This document shows, piece after piece, positions 1 through 8,586 of a DNA stretch of 64,000 nt. Source of the stretch: CBDCMJ01 sp965224325 (lineage in GTDB: Bacteria; Chloroflexota; Dehalococcoidia; Lucifugimonadales; UBA3495); contig CBDCYT010000003.1 of the NCBI GenBank assembly GCA_965224325.1, positions 62,001-126,000 on the forward strand. The letters are read 5' to 3'. Made by a program: the position numbers and the translations under genes. Every line of letters begins with the position of its first letter. Positions within the stretch are counted from its first letter, which is position 1. Under the pieces are notes generated by a model that had not been told where the DNA came from, ran no database searches, and saw only the letters and a list, made by a program, of their open reading frames with translations.

Positions 1-13
1 TTAGGGAGGAAAC

Positions 14-1084
14 ATGAAATTCGGCCTTATGTATGAGATTCAGATACCGGAACCCCATTATCCAGGTATAGAGAAAGAGCGCTACGATCAGGTATTGGCG
101 CAAGTCGAATTGGCCGACGACGTTGGATTCGATTATTTTTGGACGGTTGAGCATCACTTCCTGCGGGAGTTCTCCCATTGTTCCGCGCCTGAGGTGCTTT
201 ACGGGGCGATCTCGCAGCGGACCAAGCGGATCCGGATAGGTCACGCGGTAGCCCTGTTGCCCAACCAATACAACCACCCGGTCCGTGTTGCCGAACGCGC
301 AGCGGTGCTGGACATCCTCAGTGATGGGCGCATGGACTTAGGAACGGGCCGGTCCACCACGTTGATCGAGATGGACGGTTTTGAAGTCGATCCGGAACAG
401 ACCAAGGCTCAGTGGGAAGAGGCGGTTTCGATCATACCCCGCATGTGGACCGAGGACCCGTTCTCCCACGAAGGGCGCTACTTCAACATTCCGGCCCGCT
501 CGGTCATTCCCAAGCCGGTGCAGTCGCCTCACCCGCCAATGTGGGTGGCGTGCAGCCAGCCCGAAAGCTTCCGGGCTGCTGGGGAAATGGGGTTAGGGGT
601 GCTTTGCTTCAACTTGGCGGGCTATGGTCAGATGAAGGAGCGGGTTGACGCGTACCGCGAGGCGCTTAAACACGCTCATCCCGTTGGTTCCTTCGTCAAC
701 GACCAGGTGGCGGCGTTGTGTGTGATCCATTGTGGAGAAGACGATGAAGAAGCGCGTCGGGTGGGCGCCCCGGAAGGCGAGTGGTTCGTCAACATGGCGG
801 AGCAGCTTTATGCCCCCTGGCAAGGACGCGCCGTCCCCGACTCATACAAATTCGCAGTCAGCGCTATTCAGGCAGAGCGAGCCGAAAAAACAGCCCAGGA
901 TCACTTGGAATCGGGCGCCTTTGCCATGGGCGACCCGGATTCCGTGATCAAGACGTTGAAGGGATATCAGGAAGCCGGGGTTGATCAGATCCTGTGCTTT
1001 GTGCAAATGGGGAACCTAGCCCATACACGGATCATGGACTCCATTAAGCTGTTAGGACGCCACGTGATCCCGTATTTCAAGTAG
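14..1084 (+). CDS. LLM class flavin-dependent oxidoreductase
   Basis: The 356-residue product is a bacterial-luciferase-fold (TIM-barrel) monooxygenase or F420-dependent oxidoreductase. It starts MKFGLMYEIQ and carries the family signature GFDYFWTVEHHF near residue 40, then RVAERAAVLDILSDGRMDLGTGR around residue 90-115 in pieces, and a KPVQSPHPPMWVA segment near 170. A strong AGGGAGGA ribosome-binding site at 3-10 fixes the start. It is followed after 40 bases by an acyl-CoA-dehydrogenase-fold gene, so the two probably form one oxidative unit. It closely resembles the paralogue at 41453-42643. The substrate cannot be told from sequence, nor whether FMN or F420 is the cofactor. Confidence 0.93.
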   Translation: MKFGLMYEIQIPEPHYPGIEKERYDQVLAQVELADDVGFDYFWTVEHHFLREFSHCSAPEVLYGAISQRTKRIRIGHAVALLPNQYNHPVRVAERAAVLDILSDGRMDLGTGRSTTLIEMDGFEVDPEQTKAQWEEAVSIIPRMWTEDPFSHEGRYFNIPARSVIPKPVQSPHPPMWVACSQPESFRAAGEMGLGVLCFNLAGYGQMKERVDAYREALKHAHPVGSFVNDQVAALCVIHCGEDDEEARRVGAPEGEWFVNMAEQLYAPWQGRAVPDSYKFAVSAIQAERAEKTAQDHLESGAFAMGDPDSVIKTLKGYQEAGVDQILCFVQMGNLAHTRIMDSIKLLGRHVIPYFK

Positions 1085-1124
1085 GCTAGAGATTCATGGT
1101 AGGCTTGTTCGCCGAGCTTGGCTC

Positions 1125-2375
1125 GTGAGCAACATGACCAAAAATAAGGCTGAAACCCATCGGGTCATTGAGCCCAGATGGGACGTGGTGGAACGGGCAC
1201 GGTTAGTTTCCGCCGGCGCAGCTCGCCGTGCCCGCATTGCCGACCAACAGCGGGAGTTGTCGCCGGAAACTATAAACGACCTTCGGGAATCGGGACTGCT
1301 CACCCTAACCATACCGCGTGACCAGGGCGGCATTGAGGCGGACCTGGTCACGCAACTGGCAGTTTACGAGTTGCTTGGCGGGGCCTGCACTTCTACGGCC
1401 TGGATACTGGGAAACCACTCTACTTTGTGTACCTTCGCCATGGGCATGATGGCGGAGCGGTCACAGCGCCTCATCAAGACCGTGGTGGAGAGCGGCGCGA
1501 CGATTGCCCATGCCGCGGCGCCGGGAGGGGTAACTCAACCGGTGGCCGGCGGGTTCGTGTCCTCCGGGCGGTGGCGCTTCGTCAGCGGTTCCAACATCGC
1601 AGGCTGGATTTTCCTCAACACCTTGGTCCCGGGGCCTCCGCCCAATTGGGAGCCGTCCGCCGTCATGTCCCAGCCCCCAAAGTGTCATACCCGCTGGTTG
1701 GTGTTGCCTGCTTCTCAGCCAGGATTGCGCATCGAAGATACCTGGCAGGCCATGTCAGCCCGGGCGTCTATGAGCAATGACGTAGTCATGGAGGACGTGT
1801 TCGTGCCGGAGGAGCACGCCCCTGTGGACAACCGCCCCGCGCCCCACCAACCTTGGCTGCCCGACGGCCCCCCGGCGCTTAGAGTGCCGTCTCGGAGCCG
1901 GGTGTGGATGCCGGCAATGATGCTGGGAATCGCCCAGGTTGCTTTAGACGACACTATCGAATCCGCCAAGGCTGAGTCCATGTCCCAGGGAGGGCACTCG
2001 AGGCGCAGCATGCCCGGCAACCAGTTTGCCGTGGCCGACGCCGCGATGGCTATAGAGTCAGCCCGCGCTTTTCTGTACCAAGAGACAAGGGCTATCGCGG
2101 CCAAGGCTGACGCAGAAGAGCAGTTTACGAGTGAGGACGCGGCCCGGTTTCACATGGCGGGTCTGGTGGCTCGGGAGAATGCCCAGAAGGCGGTGGACCG
2201 GATGTTCAGTGTCCGCGGCGCTCGCGGTCTTTTCGAGGCCTCGGATTTTGAACGCTACTACCGGGACGTGCGCATGGGGACCTTACATGCATTGACCACG
2301 CCGGACTTGGTGCGGGAGGAAGTTGGCAAGCATCTGCTCGGCATTCCCATGGATGTCCAACCCCGTTGGGGGTGA
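1125..2375 (+). CDS. Acyl-CoA dehydrogenase-fold flavin monooxygenase
   Basis: A 416-residue protein of the acyl-CoA dehydrogenase superfamily. The middle domain has the GRWRFVSGSNIAGWIF pattern (about residues 148-163), which is typical of the monooxygenase branch (HsaA, DszC and 4-hydroxyphenylacetate oxygenase relatives) rather than of true beta-oxidation dehydrogenases. The C-terminal helical domain ends with the RGARGLFEASDFERYYRDVR region seen in that branch. The start is a GTG at 1125; an ATG nine bases downstream is an alternative, and no good ribosome-binding site separates them. Such enzymes use reduced flavin from a partner reductase. Its position directly after an LLM enzyme suggests a shared substrate pathway. 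The exact substrate is unknown. Confidence 0.88.
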   Translation: MSNMTKNKAETHRVIEPRWDVVERARLVSAGAARRARIADQQRELSPETINDLRESGLLTLTIPRDQGGIEADLVTQLAVYELLGGACTSTAWILGNHSTLCTFAMGMMAERSQRLIKTVVESGATIAHAAAPGGVTQPVAGGFVSSGRWRFVSGSNIAGWIFLNTLVPGPPPNWEPSAVMSQPPKCHTRWLVLPASQPGLRIEDTWQAMSARASMSNDVVMEDVFVPEEHAPVDNRPAPHQPWLPDGPPALRVPSRSRVWMPAMMLGIAQVALDDTIESAKAESMSQGGHSRRSMPGNQFAVADAAMAIESARAFLYQETRAIAAKADAEEQFTSEDAARFHMAGLVARENAQKAVDRMFSVRGARGLFEASDFERYYRDVRMGTLHALTTPDLVREEVGKHLLGIPMDVQPRWG

Positions 2376-2451
2376 CGCTCTATGCCCACGGCCTTGATCA
2401 GATTGAGCGGTTACGGCTGCTTTAATTAACTCTGGTAACTTTAACTCGAGT

Positions 2452-2475
2452 GGCTCGGGTTGAACGTAACCCGGG
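2452..2475. terminator. Possible bidirectional hairpin between convergent genes
   Basis: A short inverted repeat (CGGGTT, six-base loop, AACCCG) lies between the convergent ends of the monooxygenase gene at 2375 and the minus-strand mini-gene ending at 2505. No T-run follows on either strand, so termination is only inferred from position. Confidence 0.3.
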
Positions 2476-2504
2476 CTGAACGGTAAATCGTTTGTATCTG
2501 CCGG

Positions 2505-2648
2505 CTAATCTGAAGACGGAAGCTTGCGTGGCTCTTGGATTTCCATTTCGGAGTCGCAACAGTTAATCACACCCTCGCCGGTCTTGGTGCATAGAACGCT
2601 GCTGCCGCACTCGGCGCAGGTATACCGTTTTCCTAACTGGTTTGCCAT
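2505..2648 (-). CDS. Desulforedoxin-like small iron protein (copy 1)
   Basis: A 47-residue protein starting MANQLGKRYTCAECGSS. It has Cys11 and Cys14 (CxxC) and Cys30-Cys31 (CC); the 16-residue step from Cys14 to Cys30 equals that of desulforedoxin and of the N-terminal domain of desulfoferrodoxin, which bind one iron through four cysteines. An AAGGAG ribosome-binding site sits just upstream of the ATG at 2648. It is a clear paralogue of the gene at 2791-2910 (shared GKRY, CG, INCC and ME-I positions) and has one extra cysteine (Cys20) and a longer tail. A small electron carrier or redox/metal sensor is likely. Family placement is based on motif spacing; the role is inferred. Confidence 0.85.
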   Translation of the reverse strand: MANQLGKRYTCAECGSSVLCTKTGEGVINCCDSEMEIQEPRKLPSSD

Positions 2649-2790
2649 GGATAGGAACTCCTTCGAGCCGGATGAGGTGGAACAGACTAGGGGGAAGCCC
2701 GGCGGTAAGAGGTGTGGGAAGGGAATTAGGCGGGAGAGTTGACACGCAGGCCCATAACGCCGGAATGAAAGACCGGAGACGGATAGAGGG

Positions 2791-2910
2791 CTAGCGCTTG
2801 ATCTCCATGGGTTGACTGCAGCAGTTGATGGTGCCGCTTCCTCCCTTGGTCATGATGAATTCGGAACCGCATTTATTGCAAAGATACCGTTTACCAGTCT
2901 CGTTTGCCAC
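2791..2910 (-). CDS. Desulforedoxin-like small iron protein (copy 2)
   Basis: A 39-residue protein starting with GTG at 2910 after a GGGAG ribosome-binding site. The product begins MANETGKRYLCNKCGS and has Cys11, Cys14, Cys30 and Cys31 in exactly the desulforedoxin spacing (CxxC, 15 intervening residues, CC). Classic desulforedoxin is 36 residues and forms a homodimer with one Fe(Cys)4 site per chain, so the whole domain is present. A well-formed sigma-70 promoter lies upstream at 2955-2983. The 142-base gap to the second copy (2648 to 2791) may be cotranscribed. No superoxide reductase domain is attached or adjacent, so the partner is unknown. Confidence 0.87.
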   Translation of the reverse strand: MANETGKRYLCNKCGSEFIMTKGGSGTINCCSQPMEIKR

Positions 2911-2954
2911 GTGATGAGCTCCCTGCCGTTGAATGTCTCGACCAGTGGATTGCT

Positions 2955-2983
2955 ATTATAGTCAACGCCTGAACGGCTTTCAA
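2955..2983 (-). promoter_or_regulatory. Sigma-70-type promoter for the desulforedoxin-like pair
   Basis: On the minus strand a TTGAAA box (2978-2983) and a TATAAT box (2955-2960) are separated by exactly 17 bases. The predicted transcript starts near 2948, giving a leader of about 37 bases before the GTG at 2910. Confidence 0.65.
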
Positions 2984-3152
2984 CTTGAACTTGAGCTTGC
3001 TTAAGCCGGAACAACAGAGTTGGTCGCCGCCGCATTGCAGCCTGGAATTAGCCAGCCTTGCGGTTTCAACAGCTGAGCCGAGCGAGGGCGGACTGGGCTT
3101 TTTGGAAGGCGAGAGATTAGGGAGGACTCGGCTGAGGCTGGGCCGCTAGGCC

Positions 3153-3590
3153 TTATTCCGGGCCGCTTTCCGAGGCTTTAAACCGCACCAGGAAGCTGGC
3201 CTCGCCCAACGGGGCGCCGTCCAGCAGGATCGCGGCAATATGCCGTCCCGGGGCCTGCACCGGAATGCGAAAGGTCTTGATCCACCGTTGAAACAGTATT
3301 CCATCATCCCAATCGATGAGTTGAGGCCGCGGCGGGTCCAACGGAATCCCCGGGGCTTTTATGGCTACAAGCAAATGATGGGGCCCAGCAGTGGCGCCGG
3401 CGATACAAAAAGCCAGTTGCAGGTCTAGCTCAGCCAGCACTGGGCTCCCCGGCTCCGTTCCTTCGTTGATTGCGGGCAACTCGATAAGGTCGGTGACGGC
3501 TTTCAGAGACAGCTCTTGACCGGGTCCTTCCTCGGTGTCCTCGCAAAAGAGGGCGTATTTTAGATAGGGCTGCGGGCTATCCGTGGCCAA
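3153..3590 (-). CDS. DUF6941-like hypothetical protein
   Basis: A 145-residue soluble protein starting MATDSPQPYLKYALFCEDTE. The opening LKYALFCEDTEEG-GQELSLKAV pattern resembles small uncharacterised proteins annotated DUF6941 (a short beta-rich domain starting with a YAIFCDD-like strand). No signal peptide, membrane segment or catalytic motif is visible. It is alone on its strand, with a divergent thioredoxin-like gene about 170 bases away. The domain assignment is from memory of the N-terminal motif only; the function is unknown. Confidence 0.7.
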   Translation of the reverse strand: MATDSPQPYLKYALFCEDTEEGPGQELSLKAVTDLIELPAINEGTEPGSPVLAELDLQLAFCIAGATAGPHHLLVAIKAPGIPLDPPRPQLIDWDDGILFQRWIKTFRIPVQAPGRHIAAILLDGAPLGEASFLVRFKASESGPE

Positions 3591-3763
3591 CCTGACCTAC
3601 TCCAGCATGGCGAAGTTTGATCGCACCAATTTTAGCATGGCGCTGCGGGATTGCGACAAGTCCGAAGATTGGCTATTGACCGCCAACAACCGCCATTGCC
3701 AATCAGTTGAATTGTTGAGAAACTACTGGCGGAACGCCCAGCTTCACGCGGAGGTGGCTTACC

Positions 3764-4390
3764 GTGGCGCTGTCTGAAGATAAGTTCAATCAGGGCATGA
3801 CGACTCAGGAATACATCGAACAGATCAAGGTCAACAAACAGCCCTTCATCGACGTTTATCATTCGGTGGAGATACCAGAGGACATCAAGGACTTCTTTGA
3901 CCGTCTCGACGAGACATTGCGGCTTGCCGTATTCACGGCGGATTGGTGCGGTGACGCGATGAGCACTACCCCGGCTATTCTAAACCTGGCCGATAGCACA
4001 GACCGGCTCTCCTCCAAGGTGTTCAACCGGGATGACGAGCTTGCGCTGACCGACAGCTTCCTGGCGGAGAACCGGGCCGGCACCGTTCCGGTGTTCGTGG
4101 TCTTGGACGCTTCTATGGGCGAGGTTGCCCGGTTCGTCGAAACGGCCAATGAGTTGGTCCCGTCCATAGACGCCATGGATGAAATGGTCTCCAAAGAGGT
4201 CGCTTCGGAGAGCGGCGAGAATCAACGTACTGTGGGCCGGGGCAGGCGCACCGCCTTCCGGGTGGCCCAAGCCAAGGACTGGGGAATTGTGATACTGGAG
4301 GCGTTCCGGCAAGTGGTGGCCGACGGCCTGGCCCGGCCCCCGCAGGACCGCCCGGCAGTGGGAGGCACCAAGTGGCCGCCCGAGGACTGA
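3764..4390 (+). CDS. Thioredoxin-fold protein with single-cysteine WCGD motif
   Basis: A 208-residue protein. Residues about 55-135 form a thioredoxin fold: FTADWCGDAM replaces the usual WCxxC, leaving only the first cysteine, and the cis-proline loop is GTVPVFVVLD. Such single-cysteine forms are common in bacillithiol/thioredoxin-family proteins of the YtpP/BrxC type. A basic, proline-rich tail follows the fold. GTG at 3764 is chosen because GGAGG lies at 3750-3754. A small acidic gene follows 64 bases downstream. The role is probably thiol redox, but the lack of a resolving cysteine argues against a general disulfide reductase. Confidence 0.82.
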   Translation: MALSEDKFNQGMTTQEYIEQIKVNKQPFIDVYHSVEIPEDIKDFFDRLDETLRLAVFTADWCGDAMSTTPAILNLADSTDRLSSKVFNRDDELALTDSFLAENRAGTVPVFVVLDASMGEVARFVETANELVPSIDAMDEMVSKEVASESGENQRTVGRGRRTAFRVAQAKDWGIVILEAFRQVVADGLARPPQDRPAVGGTKWPPED

Positions 4391-4454
4391 ACTTTGCGCC
4401 ACCTGCCATTCCGTCCCGAGACGGCCGGCGGTTTCCGCGGTTCACTGGAGAATA

Positions 4455-4721
4455 ATGCCAGAAGAGCTTATCGGCATGGCAGACATGGAAGCGATTTTCT
4501 CAGTCACTGACACCTTGGGCATTCATCGGGAGTCCGTAAGTGTGGAGTTGTCTAAAGAAGACCCGGGCTCCATTGGCCGGGGCGAGGGAGGCTCCATTCT
4601 GATCACGGTCCCGGAATCCAAGACCATCCAAGAATTCTCTCGTGATCTCGAAGCAGAGCTCATAGAGATGGGTTATACCTACCAAGAGCCGGAGGAAGAC
4701 CAGGAAGAGGACTGGCTTTAG
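4455..4721 (+). CDS. Small acidic hypothetical protein
   Basis: An 88-residue, strongly acidic protein with a Glu/Asp-rich C-terminus (EPEEDQEEDWL). GGAG at 4447-4450 precedes the ATG. It follows the thioredoxin-like gene on the same strand, so cotranscription is likely. No family is recognised; the high coding quality and ribosome-binding site support a real gene. Confidence 0.7.
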   Translation: MPEELIGMADMEAIFSVTDTLGIHRESVSVELSKEDPGSIGRGEGGSILITVPESKTIQEFSRDLEAELIEMGYTYQEPEEDQEEDWL

Positions 4722-4863
4722 GCAGCAGTTCTTGGGGAGGGGCTCCCTGAAAGGCGAGCGCAAAGTCTACTGAGTGGTTTCCCGGATGCGGCGCATCAGG
4801 TTCAAGATCGCCGGGGGTATGGTTGGGAGTTACCGGCCTCCCCAGCCTATACAGGTTTACCGC

Positions 4864-5511
4864 TCAGACTCCAACGACTTTGATCCCGGCGTGAATCTTA
4901 TAAATACGGTTGATATTGACCAATAGAGGCGTGATTTGCTCCACGTACTTAGCATTGGCCAGTCCCCCCCCATCCACTGGCCGCAGGTCGGGGATTTTCG
5001 ACGCCAAGTCCATGACAACCCCCTTGGCCGCCTTGTGATCAGAGCAAATAATCACGTCTCCTGACATGGTAATATCGGGCTCTTGAAGCTCCTCGGCGCT
5101 GACGTTTTGGAAGCCGGCAACTACCAGCGAGTTGGGCAAAAGCTCTTGGGCTTCTTGTGCGGCCGAGCCGGCGTCTACGTCGATGGCGCTGGCCCCCCGG
5201 CCTCGCTGGAACTGCATCGGGGCAATTACGTTGATAACGACCTTGCCCTCAAGAGCGTCGCCCAGCTGCTCCAGCGTGGGGCGCTGCCCTTCGTAAGGGA
5301 AGGTGAGGAACACCACGTCCGCCTGGATTGCCGCGTCAGCGTTGGCGGCGCCTTGAATGCTGGTCCCGGGAGCTAGTTTCAACAAATCGTCCGCCGCGGT
5401 TGCAGCCCTCGCAGGGTCTCGAGAACCGATGATCGCATGTTCTCCAGCTAGCGCTAGCCGGAGCGCCAGCCCCCTGCCTTCTGGTCCGGTCCCTCCCAGG
5501 AACGCCAGCAT
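4864..5511 (-). CDS. npdG: F420-dependent NADP reductase-like (NpdG)
   Basis: A 215-residue Rossmann protein starting MLAFLGGTGPEGRGLALRLA, the GGTGxxGxGLA nucleotide-binding start of NADPH:F420 oxidoreductases. Later features match that family: IIGSRDPARA (NADP phosphate site), DVVFLTFPYEG and KVVINVIAPM. The ATG at 5511 is preferred over the longer frame because an AGGAGG box sits just before it. The enzyme moves hydride between NADPH and coenzyme F420, and so could supply F420H2 to some of the LLM-family enzymes in this window. It is monocistronic. A sister function as a general NADP-binding reductase cannot be excluded. Confidence 0.82.
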   Translation of the reverse strand: MLAFLGGTGPEGRGLALRLALAGEHAIIGSRDPARAATAADDLLKLAPGTSIQGAANADAAIQADVVFLTFPYEGQRPTLEQLGDALEGKVVINVIAPMQFQRGRGASAIDVDAGSAAQEAQELLPNSLVVAGFQNVSAEELQEPDITMSGDVIICSDHKAAKGVVMDLASKIPDLRPVDGGGLANAKYVEQITPLLVNINRIYKIHAGIKVVGV

Positions 5512-5684
5512 AGCTCCTCCTGCATCCAACCCTAGAGTGAGAGTCCACACTTACTATATAGTGTGCCCAGAAGATAGGGAAGGTTTGGTCGCGCGCTGGA
5601 TCTCTTCAATGTGCTCCTCGCTAGACCTTGTCGAACATAGGTTATACTTAAGTGCAACCCCAAGCGAGATTGAACGAGTCGGTT

Positions 5685-6743
5685 ATGCTAGAACTATACA
5701 CAATCGCGGATATTGTCACTTGGCTGGACGAAAAAACCCTGGTGGTCAATCGTGAATATCAACGAAATGATCAGGTATGGTCCCTAGCAGCCAAGGCTTA
5801 CCTGATCGACACAATACTGCGCGATCTTCCTATCCCCAGCATTTACATGCGAACTGACACCAATGTGGAAACCAGAAGGAGTTATCGAGAGATCGTAGAC
5901 GGTCAGCAGCGTATTTCAGCAATTAAGGCTTTTGCAGATGATGAATTCCCATTAGGTACAAATAGGGAGGTGTTTGGAGAGCACGCCGGCAGAAGATTCT
6001 CCGATTTGGATTCGGACACCCAAAAGGAGTTCCTTGAGTATCAGCTTCCTTGCGCACAGCTTTTCAACGCATCCGACGCCACGGTATTCGACATTTTTAG
6101 ACGATTAAACACGTACAACTATAAGCTATCCTCTCAAGAATTGCGGCATGGTAAGTATCACGGGCGATTTAGGAATGCAGTAGTTGAGACCTCCAGAAAA
6201 TGGAGTGTCCTATGGGACAAATATCAAGTGATCACCAAACGATCGCGGGTGCGGATGGCCGACGATGAATTGACCGCCCAGTTGTATGGCGTGATATTGA
6301 ATGGTGTCTGCGATGGTGGTCAGCCAACAATCGAGAGACTGTACAAGATGTACGATGGTAATCTCCCCTCGTCCGCGTCAGAAAGAGTTGATTTAACATT
6401 GAGCTTCATCATGGAGAAGCTCGCGCCTGTTATGGAGACTAGGTTGGCCGGAGCTCCCCATTTCCTCATGTTTTTCGCTGCGGTGGCTCATGCGCGTATT
6501 GGAATTCAAGGCGGTGATCTGGGAAGCGACTTGCCCTTGAGGGTAGATAGTGCTTTGGAAGACATCGCGGCTGCCACGGTCAATTTGTGCATCCTTGCGG
6601 GGGTTTTGGAGCCCGATCTAGAGGAAATCCCTCCAAGATTTGCAGAATTCAAGTCGGCGTCCTCCGCCACAACGCAACGCATTCGGTCTAGAAAGACTCG
6701 ATTTCTGTCCCTACTCTCCGCGTTGTTGCCCGATCCAATCTAA
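5685..6743 (+). CDS. DUF262 (GmrS-like) domain protein
   Basis: A 352-residue protein. The N-terminal half is a DUF262/ParB-like nucleotide-handling domain: REYQRNDQVWS at about residues 23-33 and the hallmark DGQQR at 72-76. DUF262 is the N-terminal half of the modification-dependent restriction enzyme GmrSD and occurs in many defence or toxin-antitoxin loci. No DUF1524 HNH nuclease half is present; instead the next gene, eight bases on, encodes a HEPN-type protein. The ATG at 5685 is preferred to an in-frame GTG at 5652 because the family motif starts right after it; no clear ribosome-binding site helps. Base composition is visibly more AT-rich than the neighbours, suggesting horizontal transfer. 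Confidence 0.85.
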   Translation: MLELYTIADIVTWLDEKTLVVNREYQRNDQVWSLAAKAYLIDTILRDLPIPSIYMRTDTNVETRRSYREIVDGQQRISAIKAFADDEFPLGTNREVFGEHAGRRFSDLDSDTQKEFLEYQLPCAQLFNASDATVFDIFRRLNTYNYKLSSQELRHGKYHGRFRNAVVETSRKWSVLWDKYQVITKRSRVRMADDELTAQLYGVILNGVCDGGQPTIERLYKMYDGNLPSSASERVDLTLSFIMEKLAPVMETRLAGAPHFLMFFAAVAHARIGIQGGDLGSDLPLRVDSALEDIAAATVNLCILAGVLEPDLEEIPPRFAEFKSASSATTQRIRSRKTRFLSLLSALLPDPI

Positions 6744-6751
6744 CAACGAGT

Positions 6752-7362
6752 ATGACTCAGCTCGGGACTCTTTACGGTCGACTTGAACGACGGACCAGAG
6801 AGCTCAGCGAACGTTTTCTCGTTAGTCTGCAACATGCTCATATCGGTGTGAGGCCATGTGAGACGGTTCACCGGGATGGGCGCGCATATCTTGTCTGCAG
6901 ACTACAGGTTTTGTGGGGCGAGTTCAGCAGAGAGTTAATTGTTCAATCTGCTTTAGGCGGGCGCCAGACGCGAACCGGCAAGGTATTGACCAAGGCGCCG
7001 ACTGTGAACACAATGGCCGATATTCGGCGAGTTCTCGGCGAGTCTAGGCTTCAGGGGCCGCGCATGGTTGGGAGGACCCAAGTTTTGCGGTAAGGCACGC
7101 AAGGACGCTTAAAGTGGCCAACTATGACCAAATCAACATTGGCCTCGGGTCAGCCAGCCTCGACGAGATAAAACCTTTACGAAACTTTTTAGTCCATCCG
7201 AATGAGGATACCCGATTGAAGTACGAACAGGTAATCAGAAATCGGGGAGCGCAAGGTATCTGTCCTGATCGTTTCATGTTGCAGCCAGTATTTGGAGGAT
7301 CGACCCTATTCGACACTTGGATTCAAAGGCTTCTCCTTGCGGCATGGAACTCAGTCGAATGA
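6752..7362 (+). pseudogene. HEPN-family protein, frameshifted
   Basis: Two overlapping frames make one protein. The first (6752-7093) begins MTQLGTLYGRLERR and contains a LWGEFSRELIV segment. The second frame is open from just after a TAG at 7045-7047 through 7362 and reads HGWEDPSFAVRHAR... then IKPLRNFLVHPNEDTR. RNFLVH fits the R-x4-H active-site motif of HEPN ribonucleases. Joining the frames needs a one-base change between about 7048 and 7070. DUF262 proteins are often followed by HEPN-like nucleases (the MAE_28990/MAE_18760 type), so this is probably the effector of a two-gene module. Whether the lesion is real or an assembly error is open. Confidence 0.65.
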
Positions 7363-7401
7363 GAGAGTACCCAATTTAGACAATTAGGAGGTCCCTTGCC
7401 G

Positions 7402-8583
7402 ATGGCAGATCTTAGGCGGACCGCCGCCATTGTAGGTATTCACGAGCACGTTACCCGCTACGCCCTCGATAAAAGTGAGCTGCAGATTCAGGGAGAGAGT
7501 GTCATCAAAGCCCTGGAGGACGCAGGACTGGGGAAAAACGACGTAGATGGGCTGCTTACCGCATCCATGTCCGGCCGCAACAGCGGCCTGGCTTTAGCTG
7601 ATTATCTGAACATGTACCCCAAGTACGTGGACAACACCACCGTGGGCGGCGGTTCCTTCGAGTTTCACCTGTCCCACGCTCTGAACGCAATCGCTGCCGG
7701 CCGCATGAATTGCGCGGTTATTACCTACAGCACCCTGGCCCGCTCCGGAGGTGTGTCTGTGGGCACCGGCGGCGTGGCCCGCTTTGGCCATCCCAGGTTG
7801 GAGCCTTCACCGGACAGCTTCGAGGAGCTATACGGGCTGACCACCGTGGGTTTGTACGCCATGATCGCCCAGCGGCACATGCATCTATACGGGACCACCT
7901 CAGAGCAGCTAGCCGAGGTAGCCGTTGCCATGCGGAAACACGCATCCATGAATCCCGAAGCCTTATTCCGCAACCCCATCACCGTGGAAGACGTAGTCCG
8001 GTCCAGGGTGATATCTTCTCCCCTGCACCTGATGGACTGCTGCGTCATTACAGATGGCGGCGGAGCGGTAGTGGTGGCTTCCCAGGAAGTGGCGCGAAAT
8101 TGTCGCCAAACGCCGGTGTGGGTGCTTGGGGCGGGAGAAGCGGTGGCTCACCAGGGGGCAGGCAAGCGAGACCTGGTCTATATAGCCGCTAAGCAAAGCC
8201 AGGAGCCTGCCTTCGCCATGGCCGGGGTTACCCATGAGGACATCGACATGGCCATGATCTACGATTCTTTTACCATCACGGTCGTTGAAACCCTGGAAGA
8301 CCTGGGTTTCTGTCAAAAGGGTGAAGGCGGCGATTTCGTGTCGGGAGGACGGCTGCAGATCGGAGGCGCGTTGCCGGTCAATACGGATGGCGGTGGCCTA
8401 TCTTCCAACCATCCAGGAATGCGGGGCATTTTCTTGCTGTTCGAGGCGACGCGGCAGCTACGTCACCAATTCGAGGGAACGCCTCGCCAGGTTTCCGACT
8501 GCAAGATCGTCCTTTGCCACGGTACCGGCGGCGCGTTGGGTTCCCGCCATAGCGGTGGCACGGTCATTCTGGGGAGGGATTAG
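7402..8583 (+). CDS. Thiolase-superfamily protein (SCP2-type, DUF35 partner)
   Basis: A 393-residue thiolase-fold protein. Conserved parts include NTDGGGLSSNHPGMRG near residue 330 and HGTGGALGSRHSGG at the C-terminus. The N-terminal nucleophile region reads TVGGGSFEF, without the expected cysteine, as in the thiolase-like partners of DUF35 zinc-ribbon proteins. AGGAGG at 7386-7391 can serve ATG 7402 (10 bases) or a TTG at 7396. The stop is followed after three bases by the DUF35 gene, so the two are cotranslated. They likely form a complex like BbsA/BbsB or archaeal thiolase-DUF35 that carries out C-C bond cleavage or formation on CoA esters. Confidence 0.88.
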   Translation: MADLRRTAAIVGIHEHVTRYALDKSELQIQGESVIKALEDAGLGKNDVDGLLTASMSGRNSGLALADYLNMYPKYVDNTTVGGGSFEFHLSHALNAIAAGRMNCAVITYSTLARSGGVSVGTGGVARFGHPRLEPSPDSFEELYGLTTVGLYAMIAQRHMHLYGTTSEQLAEVAVAMRKHASMNPEALFRNPITVEDVVRSRVISSPLHLMDCCVITDGGGAVVVASQEVARNCRQTPVWVLGAGEAVAHQGAGKRDLVYIAAKQSQEPAFAMAGVTHEDIDMAMIYDSFTITVVETLEDLGFCQKGEGGDFVSGGRLQIGGALPVNTDGGGLSSNHPGMRGIFLLFEATRQLRHQFEGTPRQVSDCKIVLCHGTGGALGSRHSGGTVILGRD

Positions 8584-8586
8584 TCG

